Assembly: GCF_002744755.1 (NCBI RefSeq)
Contig: NZ_KZ319293.1
Span: 1-64,000, forward strand
DNA: 64,000 nt
Direction of reading: 5' to 3'
From: Leeuwenhoekiella nanhaiensis
GTDB lineage: Bacteria > Bacteroidota > Bacteroidia > Flavobacteriales > Flavobacteriaceae
This document shows, piece after piece, positions 25,965 to 35,097 of the stretch. Under the pieces are notes generated by a model that was given only the letters and a program-made list of their open reading frames with translations, was not told the origin of the DNA and made no database searches. Both the position numbers and the translations under genes were made by a program. Within the stretch, counting starts at the first letter, position 1; every line of letters begins with the position of its first letter.

Positions 25965-26987
25965 TTACTGTAAATCGAGGTTTAAACCGAAAAATCCCGA
26001 ACTCGCCGCGCTGTTATAGCGGGCATAGCTGTAGCTAAGCCGCAATTTATTAAACTTCACAGAAAAACCGGCACTCAAACCCGCAAAACTACGCTGGTCT
26101 GCAATACGCAATTCTTCGCCTCTCCGCACACTGTAACCCAGCCTGATGTTGAATCCCTTATCCGGAAATAATTCCGCCCCAAAAATCATATGCCGAAGCG
26201 CTTCATCAAAAAAGTTGATTTTTTCAGGAGTAGTGTTTCCATTTAAATCGCTGGTTGCCCTTGCCGGATTTTCAAAAGCCAGGTTCCAGTTTTGAACGTT
26301 TTCTAAAGTGAAATGCCAACGCAGCGGTACATGTTCTAATTTCTGAGAAATGCCCAAATCTACCTCAAGGGGAAGCGATTCATACGTCACATCATAAGGG
26401 GTAAATTGGGTTCCCAAATTGCGCACGACCCCGGCTACGTTAAGCCGCAGGTCTTCATTTACATAGATAAATCCCAGGTCAACCGTACCTCCAAACGAAG
26501 TGTACTGCTCCAGTTTTGAAGAGATTAGTTTTAGGTTTGCGCCCACAAAAAAATCGGTTCGCGGAATGTTGTACGCGTAACCCACCGAAAATGCCACTTC
26601 TCCCCCACTAAAATCTCCGGTTTCATTACCCTGCTCGTCGAATCCCGAAAAGTTTCCGTAGTTGATGTAAGTAACTCCAGCCTGAATAACCTGCCTGCGC
26701 CGGTCGATTAGATAAGCATAACTCGCCGTACCATAATTCACGTCTGCCAGGTAATTCACATAATTAATAGCAAATTGATTGTCCATTTCCGCATTAATCA
26801 CCGCCGGGTTGAAAAGCGCCAATGCAGGGTCGTAGCTGTAATCGGTAAGCAGCTTACCTCCCAGTGCGGCCTGCTTGGGTGAAGAAACCAGGTTTAAAAA
26901 CTGATAGGTATCGCGCCCTCCCAACTGCGCCTGTAGACTTTTGGCACAACATACAAGAAACACAAGAAGTATAAGCGTTCTCAGCAT
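25965..26987 (-). CDS. porQ: Type IX secretion system protein PorQ
   Basis: An outer-membrane beta-barrel of the PorP/PorV-like superfamily. PorQ forms a complex with PorU, PorV and PorZ in the T9SS attachment machinery. A signal peptide ends KSLQAQ, then GGRDTYQFLNLVSSPKQAALGG, the characteristic PorQ opening, and a barrel ending in FFGLNLDLQ. The length of 340 fits. It shows that the T9SS is present, which agrees with the sorting-domain protein at 4.7 kb. Confidence 0.92.
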   Translation of the reverse strand: MLRTLILLVFLVCCAKSLQAQLGGRDTYQFLNLVSSPKQAALGGKLLTDYSYDPALALFNPAVINAEMDNQFAINYVNYLADVNYGTASYAYLIDRRRQVIQAGVTYINYGNFSGFDEQGNETGDFSGGEVAFSVGYAYNIPRTDFFVGANLKLISSKLEQYTSFGGTVDLGFIYVNEDLRLNVAGVVRNLGTQFTPYDVTYESLPLEVDLGISQKLEHVPLRWHFTLENVQNWNLAFENPARATSDLNGNTTPEKINFFDEALRHMIFGAELFPDKGFNIRLGYSVRRGEELRIADQRSFAGLSAGFSVKFNKLRLSYSYARYNSAASSGFFGLNLDLQ

Positions 26988-27045
26988 AGTAAAGGGATGG
27001 CTTCCCGGTTAAACGGTTTACAATGATACTTTATTTTCAGAGCAC

Positions 27046-27078
27046 AAAAAAACCCGCATCCCAAAGAATGCGGGTTTT
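27046..27078 (-). terminator. lon terminator
   Basis: AAAACCCGCAT pairs perfectly with ATGCGGGTTTT; on the minus strand a T-run follows. It separates lon from porQ. Confidence 0.88.
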
Positions 27079-27095
27079 ATAACTCGTTTTGAGTA

Positions 27096-29546
27096 TTACA
27101 GAATCTTGGCGTTTTTTACCTGTTCTTTAGTAAGTGCCAGTTCAAGAACTTCGCTCATATCATTTACATAATGAAAGGTAAGTCCTTTTAGGTACTCCTC
27201 ATTGATCTCTTTAATGTCGCGCTCGTTTTCTGCACACATAATGATTTCCTTGATGTGCGCACGTTTTGCAGCCAGAATCTTTTCTTTGATCCCGCCCACC
27301 GGAAGCACTTTACCACGCAGCGTAATCTCACCTGTCATCGCTATGTTTTTCTTCACTTTACGCTGGGTAAATAAGGATACCAAAGAGGTTAGCATAGTGA
27401 TTCCTGCACTCGGTCCGTCTTTAGGCGTTGCCCCTTCCGGCACGTGAATGTGTACATTATAATTTTCAAACACCCCTGGATTTAGTTCGAGGGCATCGGC
27501 GTTAGACTTGATGTACTCCATCGCCAGGGTAGCACTTTCTTTCATTACTTTCCCCAGGTTTCCGGTAACGGTAAGGTTTCCTTTTCCTTTAGAAAGTATA
27601 GATTCTATAAAAAGAATATCACCACCTACCTGCGTCCAGGCTAGTCCGGTTACTACACCGGCAACCTCGTTGTTTTCGTATTTATTACGCTCCAGTTTGG
27701 GAGATCCCAGAACTTCAATAACCGTTTCGGTATCGACTTTCACTTTATACTCCTCTTCCATCGCAATATTTTTGGCCGCGTAGCGCACCATTTTAGCGAT
27801 TTGTTTTTCCAGACCTCGCACACCCGATTCGCGCGTATAGCCTTCCACAATTTTTTCGAGTTGCGGTTTGGCGATTTTCAGCTGATCGGGTTTTACACCA
27901 TGCTCTTTTAATTGCTTCGGAAGCAAATGGCGCTTACCTATTTCGACTTTCTCTTCAATGGTATAACCGGTTACATTAATGATTTCCATTCGGTCGCGCA
28001 ATGCAGGCTGAATGTTACCCAAATTGTTTGCGGTCGCGATAAACATCACTTTTGAAAGGTCAAAACCTAACTCCAGGAAGTTATCGTGAAACTCAGCGTT
28101 TTGCTCGGGATCTAAAACTTCAAGCAAAGCGGAAGAAGGATCTCCCTGATTGCTGTTGCTCAGTTTATCTATCTCATCCAACACAAATACCGGATTGCTG
28201 GTACCGGCTTTCTTCAAATTCTGAAGAATTCTACCCGGCATCGCACCTATGTAGGTTTTACGGTGCCCGCGTATCTCTGCTTCATCACGCAAACCACCTA
28301 AACTCATACGCACGTATTCGCGGCCCAGAGCTTCAGCAACTGATTTACCCAGGGAAGTTTTACCCACACCGGGAGGTCCATACAGACACAGGATTGGCGA
28401 CTTCATATCGTTACGCAGCTTCAGAACCGCCAGGTATTCGATGATTCGTTTTTTAACATCATCAAGACCATAATGATCGCGGTCCAGAATGCGCTTAGCC
28501 CGTTTCAGGTCAAATTTATCCTTGCTGAATTTATTCCAGGGCAGATCCAGAAACAGATCGAGGTAATTGCGCTGTATGCTGTATTCCGCCACCTGCGGAT
28601 TCATACGCTGCATTTTAGACAATTCCTTGTCAAAATGCTTGCCTACCTTCTCATCCCATTTTTTCTTTTTGGCGCGCTGGCGCATTTCCTCCAGTTCGTC
28701 TTCCTGAGAAACCCCACCCAGTTCTTCCTGAATGGTTTTCATTTGCTGATGCAGGAAATATTCGCGCTGCTGCTGGCTCATATCGTTATGCACCCGACTC
28801 TGAATATCGTTTTTCAGCTCCAGTTTTTGCATTTCAGTATTCATGTGCCGCAAGGTTTGCAGCGCACGCTCCTGCAGGTCATTTATCTCTAATAGATTTT
28901 GCTTCTCTTCAACCGTAAGGTTCATATTAGAACTCACGAAGTTGATCAAAAACGAATCGCTTTCGATATTCTTAATCGCAAAACCGGCCTCGCTGGGGAT
29001 ATTTGGCGACTGCTTGATGATTTGTAGCGCTTTCTCTTTGATGGAGTCTATAATCGCTTTAAACTCGGCACTATCCGGTTCAGGTCGCGTCTCAGGCACT
29101 TCACGTACGGTGGCGACCAGATAAGGTTTTTCGGTAATTACCTCAGCCACATTAAAGCGCTTTTTACCCTGAATGATTACGGTAACGTTTCCGTCAGGCA
29201 TTTTTAAAACCCGCAAAATACGCGCTACCACACCCATTGTATTGATATCATCAGCACCCGGATTTTCGACCTTTTCGTCTTTCTGAGAAACAACACCAAT
29301 GATTTTAGAACCTTTATTCGATTCATTAATAAGATCAATAGACATATCACGCCCTGCGGTGATGGGTATTACCACACCGGGAAAAAGGACTGTATTGCGC
29401 AAGGGTAAAATAGGCAGGGTCTGGGGTAGCTCCTCGCGGTTTATCTCATCTTCATCTTCGGGGGTCATTAACGGGATTAATTCGGCATCGCCTTCAAAGT
29501 CCTGTAATGACAGATTGTCAAGATTTGTAAATTTTGTATTAGCCAT
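27096..29546 (-). CDS. lon: ATP-dependent protease Lon
   Basis: Degrades misfolded and regulatory proteins. The N-terminal substrate domain begins near [19 protein letters not shown]. The AAA+ module has Walker [10 protein letters not shown] and Walker [10 protein letters not shown]. The proteolytic domain shows the catalytic Ser in [10 protein letters not shown] and the Lys in [13 protein letters not shown]. The start is taken as the ATG of MANTKFTNL; a GTG five codons earlier is possible but lies against a palindrome (29556-29568) more likely to be an operator. At 816 residues it is full length. Confidence 0.96.
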   Translation of the reverse strand: MANTKFTNLDNLSLQDFEGDAELIPLMTPEDEDEINREELPQTLPILPLRNTVLFPGVVIPITAGRDMSIDLINESNKGSKIIGVVSQKDEKVENPGADDINTMGVVARILRVLKMPDGNVTVIIQGKKRFNVAEVITEKPYLVATVREVPETRPEPDSAEFKAIIDSIKEKALQIIKQSPNIPSEAGFAIKNIESDSFLINFVSSNMNLTVEEKQNLLEINDLQERALQTLRHMNTEMQKLELKNDIQSRVHNDMSQQQREYFLHQQMKTIQEELGGVSQEDELEEMRQRAKKKKWDEKVGKHFDKELSKMQRMNPQVAEYSIQRNYLDLFLDLPWNKFSKDKFDLKRAKRILDRDHYGLDDVKKRIIEYLAVLKLRNDMKSPILCLYGPPGVGKTSLGKSVAEALGREYVRMSLGGLRDEAEIRGHRKTYIGAMPGRILQNLKKAGTSNPVFVLDEIDKLSNSNQGDPSSALLEVLDPEQNAEFHDNFLELGFDLSKVMFIATANNLGNIQPALRDRMEIINVTGYTIEEKVEIGKRHLLPKQLKEHGVKPDQLKIAKPQLEKIVEGYTRESGVRGLEKQIAKMVRYAAKNIAMEEEYKVKVDTETVIEVLGSPKLERNKYENNEVAGVVTGLAWTQVGGDILFIESILSKGKGNLTVTGNLGKVMKESATLAMEYIKSNADALELNPGVFENYNVHIHVPEGATPKDGPSAGITMLTSLVSLFTQRKVKKNIAMTGEITLRGKVLPVGGIKEKILAAKRAHIKEIIMCAENERDIKEINEEYLKGLTFHYVNDMSEVLELALTKEQVKNAKIL

Positions 29547-29555
29547 AGCATAGTT

Positions 29556-29568
29556 TGACACTTTGTCA
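29556..29568. promoter_or_regulatory. TGACA-N3-TGTCA palindrome upstream of lon
   Basis: A perfect 5+5 inverted repeat with a 3-base centre, ten bases before the lon ATG. The same palindrome occurs at the hsp20 promoter (53208-53220). A shared heat-shock operator is inferred. Confidence 0.6.
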
Positions 29569-29713
29569 CAAAAAAGAAGCCTTGTGATTTCGTGCTTTTT
29601 TTTATAATTCCTGTTAAGGCCCTAAAAATCAATAATAACAGGGGTTTAGGGCTCTTTTCACTAACTATATTTCAATTGTTGTGCCAGCGTCTTCAGAAAA
29701 AATATCGCAAAAC

Positions 29714-29743
29714 TGTAACAATGTATGGATGCACGTATCTTTA
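29714..29743 (+). promoter_or_regulatory. Promoter region of the ECF sigma operon
   Basis: Two overlapping signals. An ECF-like pair TGTAAC (29714-29719) and CGTATC (29734-29739) has a 14-base spacer. A housekeeping-like -7 word TATCTTTA lies at 29736-29743. The ECF pair would allow autoregulation, but its spacing is about two bases short. Confidence 0.4.
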
Positions 29744-29761
29744 TAACGAAGCACTAACCCG

Positions 29762-30316
29762 TTGAATACAACTAACCAGGAAATAGAATTATTGCTTTCG
29801 CTTTGCAAAGACGGCAATCAAAAAGCGCAGCTTGAGGTGTACAAACGCTATTATAAAGCTATGTACAATACGGCCCTGCGCATTGTCAAGGACACTGCCG
29901 AAGCAGAAGATGTGATGCAGGAGTCATTCCTCAGCGCATTTACCAAGCTCGACAGCTACAGCGGCGATGCGACCTTTGGCAGCTGGCTGAAACGCATTGT
30001 TGTCAACAAAAGTATAAGTAGTTATAATAAGCGCTTAAGGCGTAAAGAAGACGATCTGGAAGACACCCTCTACAAACTGGAGGATGAAGACGGGATCACC
30101 GAATGTGATGCAGATAGCTTAGAGATCAAGCGTGTTCTTAAAACTATGGATGAGCTAAAAGAAAGCTATAGAATTGCGCTCTCTTTAAACCTTATTGAAG
30201 GCTATGATTATGACGAAATGAGCGAAATACTGGGAATCAGTTATGCCAATTGCAGAACCACGGTTTCCCGGGCGAAAGAAAGTTTACGTAAAAAATTGAG
30301 CGAAAGCTTTGCTTAA
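29762..30316 (+). CDS. ECF-type RNA polymerase sigma factor
   Basis: A sigma-70 family protein with only regions 2 and 4. Region 2 covers about residues 25-95 (YYKAMYNTALRIVKDTAEAEDVMQESF, split, and FGSWLKRIVVNKSIS). Region 4 covers about 128-180 (LKESYRIALSLNLIEGYDYDEMSEILGIS). The 184-residue length is typical. The start is TTG, with no ATG nearby and promoter words 18 bases upstream. It is followed after 11 bases by a membrane protein that looks like its anti-sigma factor. Confidence 0.9.
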   Translation: MNTTNQEIELLLSLCKDGNQKAQLEVYKRYYKAMYNTALRIVKDTAEAEDVMQESFLSAFTKLDSYSGDATFGSWLKRIVVNKSISSYNKRLRRKEDDLEDTLYKLEDEDGITECDADSLEIKRVLKTMDELKESYRIALSLNLIEGYDYDEMSEILGISYANCRTTVSRAKESLRKKLSESFA

Positions 30317-30327
30317 AGAAAAACACT

Positions 30328-30873
30328 ATGAAAACGAATTTAGAAGACTGGTTTAAAGAACAGCGTGATTGCTTTGATATCGCTGAGCCTGCAGAAGATC
30401 ATCAGCTTCGCTTTTTAGAGAAACTGCAAAAGCAGGAACCTAAAAAAGAGAAAAACTTAGATTGGTGGAAGCCATTACTTTCTGCCGCAGCCGTGGTGCT
30501 CCTGATTTTTATGGGGTATCTGGGTACTGCAAAAGAGAAGCCTACTGATCTCGCAGCCGTTTCGCCCGAAATGGCAAAAACCAAAGACTTTTTTACAAAA
30601 ACCATCGAAGAAGAACTGTATAACATCAATGAAGCACGCACTCCCGAAACTCAAAAGCTGGTAGACGATGCCCTGAAACAACTGGAAATCCTGGAAAAGG
30701 ATTATCAGAAACTGGCAGACGACCTGAGTACAAGCGGAGAAGACAAACGGGTGATTTACGCTATGATCGCCAATTTTCAGGCGCGCATTGATTTGCTGAA
30801 TACCGTTCTTGAAAAAATTGAATCAATCAAAAAACTTAACACCCTAAAAAATTATGAAGATGCTTTACTCTAA
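30328..30873 (+). CDS. Putative membrane anti-sigma factor
   Basis: The 181-residue product has a short cytoplasmic N-terminal region (about 1-45, MKTNLEDWFKEQRDCFDI), one membrane helix (about 48-65, PLLSAAAVVLLIFMGYLG) and a periplasmic helical domain rich in Glu/Lys with coiled-coil character (QLEILEKDYQKLADDL). I assign anti-sigma function from topology and position directly after the sigma gene. No zinc-binding HxxxCxxC motif is present, so it is not a ZAS-type protein. It overlaps the next gene by 20 bases. Confidence 0.65.
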   Translation: MKTNLEDWFKEQRDCFDIAEPAEDHQLRFLEKLQKQEPKKEKNLDWWKPLLSAAAVVLLIFMGYLGTAKEKPTDLAAVSPEMAKTKDFFTKTIEEELYNINEARTPETQKLVDDALKQLEILEKDYQKLADDLSTSGEDKRVIYAMIANFQARIDLLNTVLEKIESIKKLNTLKNYEDALL

Positions 30874-31954
30874 ACTAATCCTGTTTTTCCTGCTGATGCC
30901 TATACTAGCGACAGCGCATACCGATCCTGATCGTTTTAACGGCCGGTATACCAAAGAAAAAAAGATCACTAAAGACTATAATGTAAAGGCAGATGCCCTT
31001 TTGAAAATAAACAACAGCTACGGTAATGTTGATCTCATTGCCTGGGATCAAAACCGTATTACTATTGAGGTAATTGTACGCACCAATGGTAATGACGAAG
31101 AAAAGGTGATCAAAAAGCTCGAAGAGATTGATGTGAACTTTGAAGCGGATGCCAGTATGGTCTCCGCACGTACCAAAATCAAGGAAAGCAACAGCTCCTG
31201 GTGGAGCAGCTGGATCAATGGCAACGACAACGTCAAGATGGAAATCAACTATAAAGTACGGGTTCCTATCTCTAACACCATTGACATCAGCAACGATTAT
31301 GGCGGTATTTCTTTAGATAAGCTGAAAGGCGTTGCCAAAATCTCCTGCGATTATGGACACATGGATTTGGGCGAATTGCTCGCAGACAATAACGAACTGC
31401 GTTTTGACTACACCAACAACACCCGAATCGCCTACATGAAAAGCGGAAAGATCAGCGCAGACTACAGCAGTTTCACTTTGGAAAAAGCCCAAAATGTAGT
31501 TCTGAATGCCGATTACACCAAGTCTAATTTTGAAGATGTGAGCAAATTACTGTACAACTGCGATTATGGAAGCATCGACATTGGAAACGCCGGCAATATT
31601 GAAGGCAGCTCTGATTATTTGAGCGTAGAAATCGGAAAAGTAATGGGTAATCTTTCACTCAATCTCGATTACGGTTCCGTTCGCATAGACGAGGTTACCG
31701 CCAAAGCAGGAAACGTGCGCATCAACACCGACTATGCCAGTGTCAAGATGGGTTACAGCAACGCCTATAACTTCAACTTTACCATCAAGCTCAGTTATGC
31801 AGGGCTTAAAGGTGAGGATGATTTGGAGTTCTCGCGCAGACAGATAGAATCGTTTAGCAAATATTACGAAGGGTATCACGGCTCAAAATCTGCAGCCAAC
31901 AACGTAAGCATTACTTCAGAATACGGAGGTGTTTCCCTCTATAAAATCAATTAA
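30854..31954 (+). CDS. Exported DUF4097-like beta-repeat protein
   Basis: A signal peptide (1-22) is followed by about 340 residues of short repeated strands. The word DYG or DYxS recurs every 20-25 residues (SNDYGGISL, SCDYGHMDL, SADYSSFTL, NADYTKSNF, NCDYGSIDI, NLDYGSVRI, NTDYASVKM, SEYGGVSL). The pattern suggests a right-handed beta-helix or ladder, as in DUF4097 adhesin-like proteins. It is predicted in the periplasm or outer membrane. It is the third gene of the sigma operon, so it is a likely target or sensor of that system. Confidence 0.72.
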   Translation: MKMLYSKLILFFLLMPILATAHTDPDRFNGRYTKEKKITKDYNVKADALLKINNSYGNVDLIAWDQNRITIEVIVRTNGNDEEKVIKKLEEIDVNFEADASMVSARTKIKESNSSWWSSWINGNDNVKMEINYKVRVPISNTIDISNDYGGISLDKLKGVAKISCDYGHMDLGELLADNNELRFDYTNNTRIAYMKSGKISADYSSFTLEKAQNVVLNADYTKSNFEDVSKLLYNCDYGSIDIGNAGNIEGSSDYLSVEIGKVMGNLSLNLDYGSVRIDEVTAKAGNVRINTDYASVKMGYSNAYNFNFTIKLSYAGLKGEDDLEFSRRQIESFSKYYEGYHGSKSAANNVSITSEYGGVSLYKIN

Positions 31955-31973
31955 TACTAAATCAATCAAAAGC

Positions 31974-32702
31974 ATGAAAAAACAAGTAGCATTAATAGCA
32001 TTAGTACTTACCACAAGCCTTATGCAGGCGCAATGGTGGGGAGGAAACAAAGTAGAAGGTAACGGCAATGAAGTTACCCGTGAACGTCAGGTAGGCAGTT
32101 ACGACGAAATTGACGTTGCAGGCAGCTTTGATGTGTATTTGGTAGCCGGTTCAGAAGGCACCGTTACGGTAGAGGCCGAAGAAAATCTTCAGGAATACAT
32201 CATTACCGAAGTTAAAGGCGATAAGTTGAAAATACATACCAAAGACGGATACAGCCTGCGTAGCTCGCGTAACAAGGACATCATCATCACAGTACCTTTT
32301 AAAGACATTGACAAAGTAAGTCTCGCAGGTTCGGGCGATGTGATGACCAAAGACGCCATTAACACGCAAAGCTTCAGATGCGCTCTTGCCGGAAGCGGTG
32401 ATATGATGCTTGAAGTTAATGCTCAGGATGTAAGAGCCTCACTAGCGGGATCTGGCGATCTGGTAGTTAAGGGAAGTGCTCAGGAAGTTGAACTTGAGGT
32501 AGCAGGCAGCGGTGACCTGGATGCTTCAGATCTTAAAAGCAAAGATGCTACGGCACGTGTTTCGGGCTCCGGAGATATCAACCTCAACTGTGATGGTGGT
32601 ACCTTAAAAGCCAATGTTGCCGGTAGTGGTGATATTCGATACACCGGAAATCCTGATAAAATCAACTCTAATGTTATAGGCTCAGGCAGTGTGAGCAACT
32701 AA
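31974..32702 (+). CDS. Exported GIN-domain (DUF2807) protein
   Basis: Start at the ATG of MKKQVALIALVL, 19 bases after the previous stop. Signal peptide to about residue 20 (LMQAQ). The body shows the head-GIN domain pattern (VGSYDEIDVAGSFDVYLVAG) with six AGSGD or SGSGD turns spaced about 19-21 residues apart and a closing IGSGSV. Such domains form a beta-helix and are common in Bacteroidota cell-envelope proteins. No catalytic residues stand out. Confidence 0.82.
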   Translation: MKKQVALIALVLTTSLMQAQWWGGNKVEGNGNEVTRERQVGSYDEIDVAGSFDVYLVAGSEGTVTVEAEENLQEYIITEVKGDKLKIHTKDGYSLRSSRNKDIIITVPFKDIDKVSLAGSGDVMTKDAINTQSFRCALAGSGDMMLEVNAQDVRASLAGSGDLVVKGSAQEVELEVAGSGDLDASDLKSKDATARVSGSGDINLNCDGGTLKANVAGSGDIRYTGNPDKINSNVIGSGSVSN

Positions 32703-32725
32703 AACAACTATTCATCAATCAACTG

Positions 32726-32760
32726 AAAAGGCTGTCTCGTTAGGGACAGCCTTTTATTTT
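32726..32760. terminator. Bidirectional terminator after the sigma operon
   Basis: AAAAGGCTGTC pairs perfectly with GACAGCCTTTT (8-base loop), followed by ATTTT. It lies between convergent genes. Confidence 0.88.
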
Positions 32761-32771
32761 TTAGGTTTAAT

Positions 32772-34100
32772 TTAGGCTTGTTCGATAATTCGCTTCCGCG
32801 GAACGAAAAAAAGTAAAATCACGCCCAGAACGAAAAATGCAATAAAAAATAGAATAGCAACACGTATACTGGTTTCTTCAGCGATATACCCGTAAGTAGA
32901 CATCCCAATTACGATCCCAATCTTTTCAGAAACATCGTAGAAGCTGAAATACGAGGCGGTGTCCTTCTCCCCCTCCGGAATTAATTTAGAATAGGTAGAT
33001 CTTGACAAAGACTGAATTCCACCCATAACGAGACCAACAAATGCCGCGGTGAAATAGAATTGAAAAGGAGTTGTGATCGTATAAGCGTACACACAAATCC
33101 CTATCCAAATCATATTGATCACGATAAGCGTTGGGATATTCCCAAACTTCGCAGAGGCTTTAGAAGTTAGCCAGGCGCCTAAAACGGCAACCAGCTGAAT
33201 GAGCAGGATACTCACGATGAGTCCCGTGGTGCTGTCTGTTTCACCCCAGTTTAATTCTTCAATCCCAAAATAGGTCGCGATAAGCATAATGGTTTGAACC
33301 GCCATACTGTACACAAAGAAGGCGGTCAGATAAGTGCGCATCGGCTTATCGTATTTAAGCTTCTTCCAGATTTTCTTCAATTCTTTAAAGCCATTAAAGA
33401 GCACATCATTGGTAAGTTTTTCCTTTTTATTGCCTTTCGGAAGGTAATAATAGGTGTATTGACTGAAGCCTATCCACCATAAACCGGTAAGTACAAATGA
33501 AAAACGGGTTGGGAAGTCTTTGTCTTCAAAACCAAAAGTCTTGTGCATCAAAATCATGGCCAGACACACACATAGTAAAATCACGCTGCCTATATACCCC
33601 AGTGAATAACCTTTGGCACTGATGTGATCCTGTTGATCAGGGAATGCGATATCGGGTAAATAGGAATTGTAAAACACCAGACTTCCCCAAAAACCGATCA
33701 AAGCCAGAAAGTAACACAAGAGACCAAACCACAAAAAATCGGTATCAAACCAGTATAATCCAATACAGGAAACGGCACCGAGATAACAGAAAAACTTCAT
33801 AAAGAACTTCTTATTCCCCACATAATCTGCAATCCCGCTCAACAACGGACTCAAAAAGGAAACCATCAAAAACGCGGCTGCAGTGACGTAGCTGATAAGC
33901 GTGTCATTATTAAAATCCCTGCCTAAAAAGTTTACGGTGTCATCTAACTTATTTCCGTCAGCATCTTTAACGATGGTTATAGCCCCATAAAAAATGGGGA
34001 AAATAGCTGAGGCAATCACCAGACTGTAAACCGAATTGGCCCAGTCGTAAAAGGCCCAGGCATTCAAGAGTTTTTTACTTCCTTTTGGCAAAGCTTCCAT
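32772..34100 (-). CDS. MFS transporter, UMF1 / Atg22-like
   Basis: A 442-residue major facilitator of the unknown-major-facilitator family 1, related to yeast Atg22. Signature opening LLNAWAFYDWANSVYSLVIASAIFPIFY, then LSPLLSGIADYVGNKKFFMKFF and, in the second half, GGIQSLSRSTYSKLIPEGEKDTASYFSFYDVSEK read in pieces. About 12 helices. Atg22 exports amino acids, but the bacterial substrate is not known. The gene follows the M48 protease with a terminator between them. Confidence 0.85.
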   Translation of the reverse strand: MEALPKGSKKLLNAWAFYDWANSVYSLVIASAIFPIFYGAITIVKDADGNKLDDTVNFLGRDFNNDTLISYVTAAAFLMVSFLSPLLSGIADYVGNKKFFMKFFCYLGAVSCIGLYWFDTDFLWFGLLCYFLALIGFWGSLVFYNSYLPDIAFPDQQDHISAKGYSLGYIGSVILLCVCLAMILMHKTFGFEDKDFPTRFSFVLTGLWWIGFSQYTYYYLPKGNKKEKLTNDVLFNGFKELKKIWKKLKYDKPMRTYLTAFFVYSMAVQTIMLIATYFGIEELNWGETDSTTGLIVSILLIQLVAVLGAWLTSKASAKFGNIPTLIVINMIWIGICVYAYTITTPFQFYFTAAFVGLVMGGIQSLSRSTYSKLIPEGEKDTASYFSFYDVSEKIGIVIGMSTYGYIAEETSIRVAILFFIAFFVLGVILLFFVPRKRIIEQA

Positions 34101-34137
34101 AAGCAGATGGTTCAGTTTAAGAAGGGACTAAAATAAG

Positions 34138-34164
34138 AAAGCCGCTTCAATGGAAGCGGCTTTT
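34138..34164 (-). terminator. Terminator downstream of the M48 protease gene
   Basis: AAAGCCGCTTC and its complement form an 11-bp stem with a 4-base loop. T-rich sequence follows on the minus strand. Confidence 0.85.
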
Positions 34165-34184
34165 CAATTACTTTTTAAAAAGGA

Positions 34185-35006
34185 TTAGTCCTGTGTGGGA
34201 TTAACTCCAAACTTTTTAGCTTCGGCTACTGCTCTTGGAGCAATTTCTTTCAAGCGTGCGATACGGGTATCTGCTGAAGGGTGAGTACTGAAAAACTCCG
34301 GTGGAGCCTGTCCGCCTGATGCAGCACGCATACGTTCCCACAGACTAATTGCAGCATAAGGATCGTAACCTGCGATGGCAGCGATTATGGTACCAATCTC
34401 ATCTGCCTGATTTTCGTGGCTACGGCTAAAGGGTAACATACCACCTACAGTAGTACCCAGACCATACGCCTGATTAAAAATTTGTTGTTTTTGAGGATCA
34501 TTACCTATAAGTATTGAACCCGCAACGGCACCTAAACCTTGTGCCTGAGCAGCAGTCATACGCTGAGCACCGTGATTTGCCATCGCGTGAGCGAGTTCGT
34601 GCCCCATTACCATTGCAAGGCCGGCTTCGGTTTCAGCAATCGGAAGCAAACCGGTAAACACAACAATTTTACCGCCGGGCATACAGAATGCGTTGACAGC
34701 ATCATCTCGAATAAGATTGTATTCCCACTGGTAATCGTCCAGGTAATTAGGGTATCCCAAAGCAGTCATGTAACGCTCTGCAGCAACCGCAATACGGTCA
34801 CCTACACGTTTAACTTCGGCAGCCTCGGCAGTACCGCGTACCACATTATTTTCTGCTAAAAATTGATTGTATTGCTGAAAAGACGCCGGGAAAATTTGCT
34901 CATTGCTGTAAGCATTGAACGTTTTCTTACCCGTAAACGGACTGGTTTTACAGCTTAAAACCAGCGTAAACGTCATTAAAACGAGTATAAGTTGTTTGAG
35001 TTTCAT
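34185..35006 (-). CDS. M48-family metalloprotease lipoprotein
   Basis: A zinc protease similar to E. coli LoiP/YggG. Lipobox VLSC with lipidated Cys19. The HExxH motif is HELAH at 136-140 and the third ligand is Glu198 in SHENQADEIG. The family ending STHPSADTRIARLKE is present. At 273 residues it is a compact periplasmic enzyme attached to the outer or inner membrane, presumed to act in envelope quality control. Confidence 0.92.
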   Translation of the reverse strand: MKLKQLILVLMTFTLVLSCKTSPFTGKKTFNAYSNEQIFPASFQQYNQFLAENNVVRGTAEAAEVKRVGDRIAVAAERYMTALGYPNYLDDYQWEYNLIRDDAVNAFCMPGGKIVVFTGLLPIAETEAGLAMVMGHELAHAMANHGAQRMTAAQAQGLGAVAGSILIGNDPQKQQIFNQAYGLGTTVGGMLPFSRSHENQADEIGTIIAAIAGYDPYAAISLWERMRAASGGQAPPEFFSTHPSADTRIARLKEIAPRAVAEAKKFGVNPTQD

Positions 35007-35097
35007 GGTATAGTATTAAAATTTAGTAGGCTGAAATTACAAATTCTAACTACCTGTTTTTTAACAATTAGCTTAACTTTAATACTACTTGTGAAAA

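Noticed and set aside
29547-29561. GTG start five codons upstream for lon
   Set aside because: The ATG gives the usual N-terminus, and the GTG lies against a palindrome better explained as an operator.
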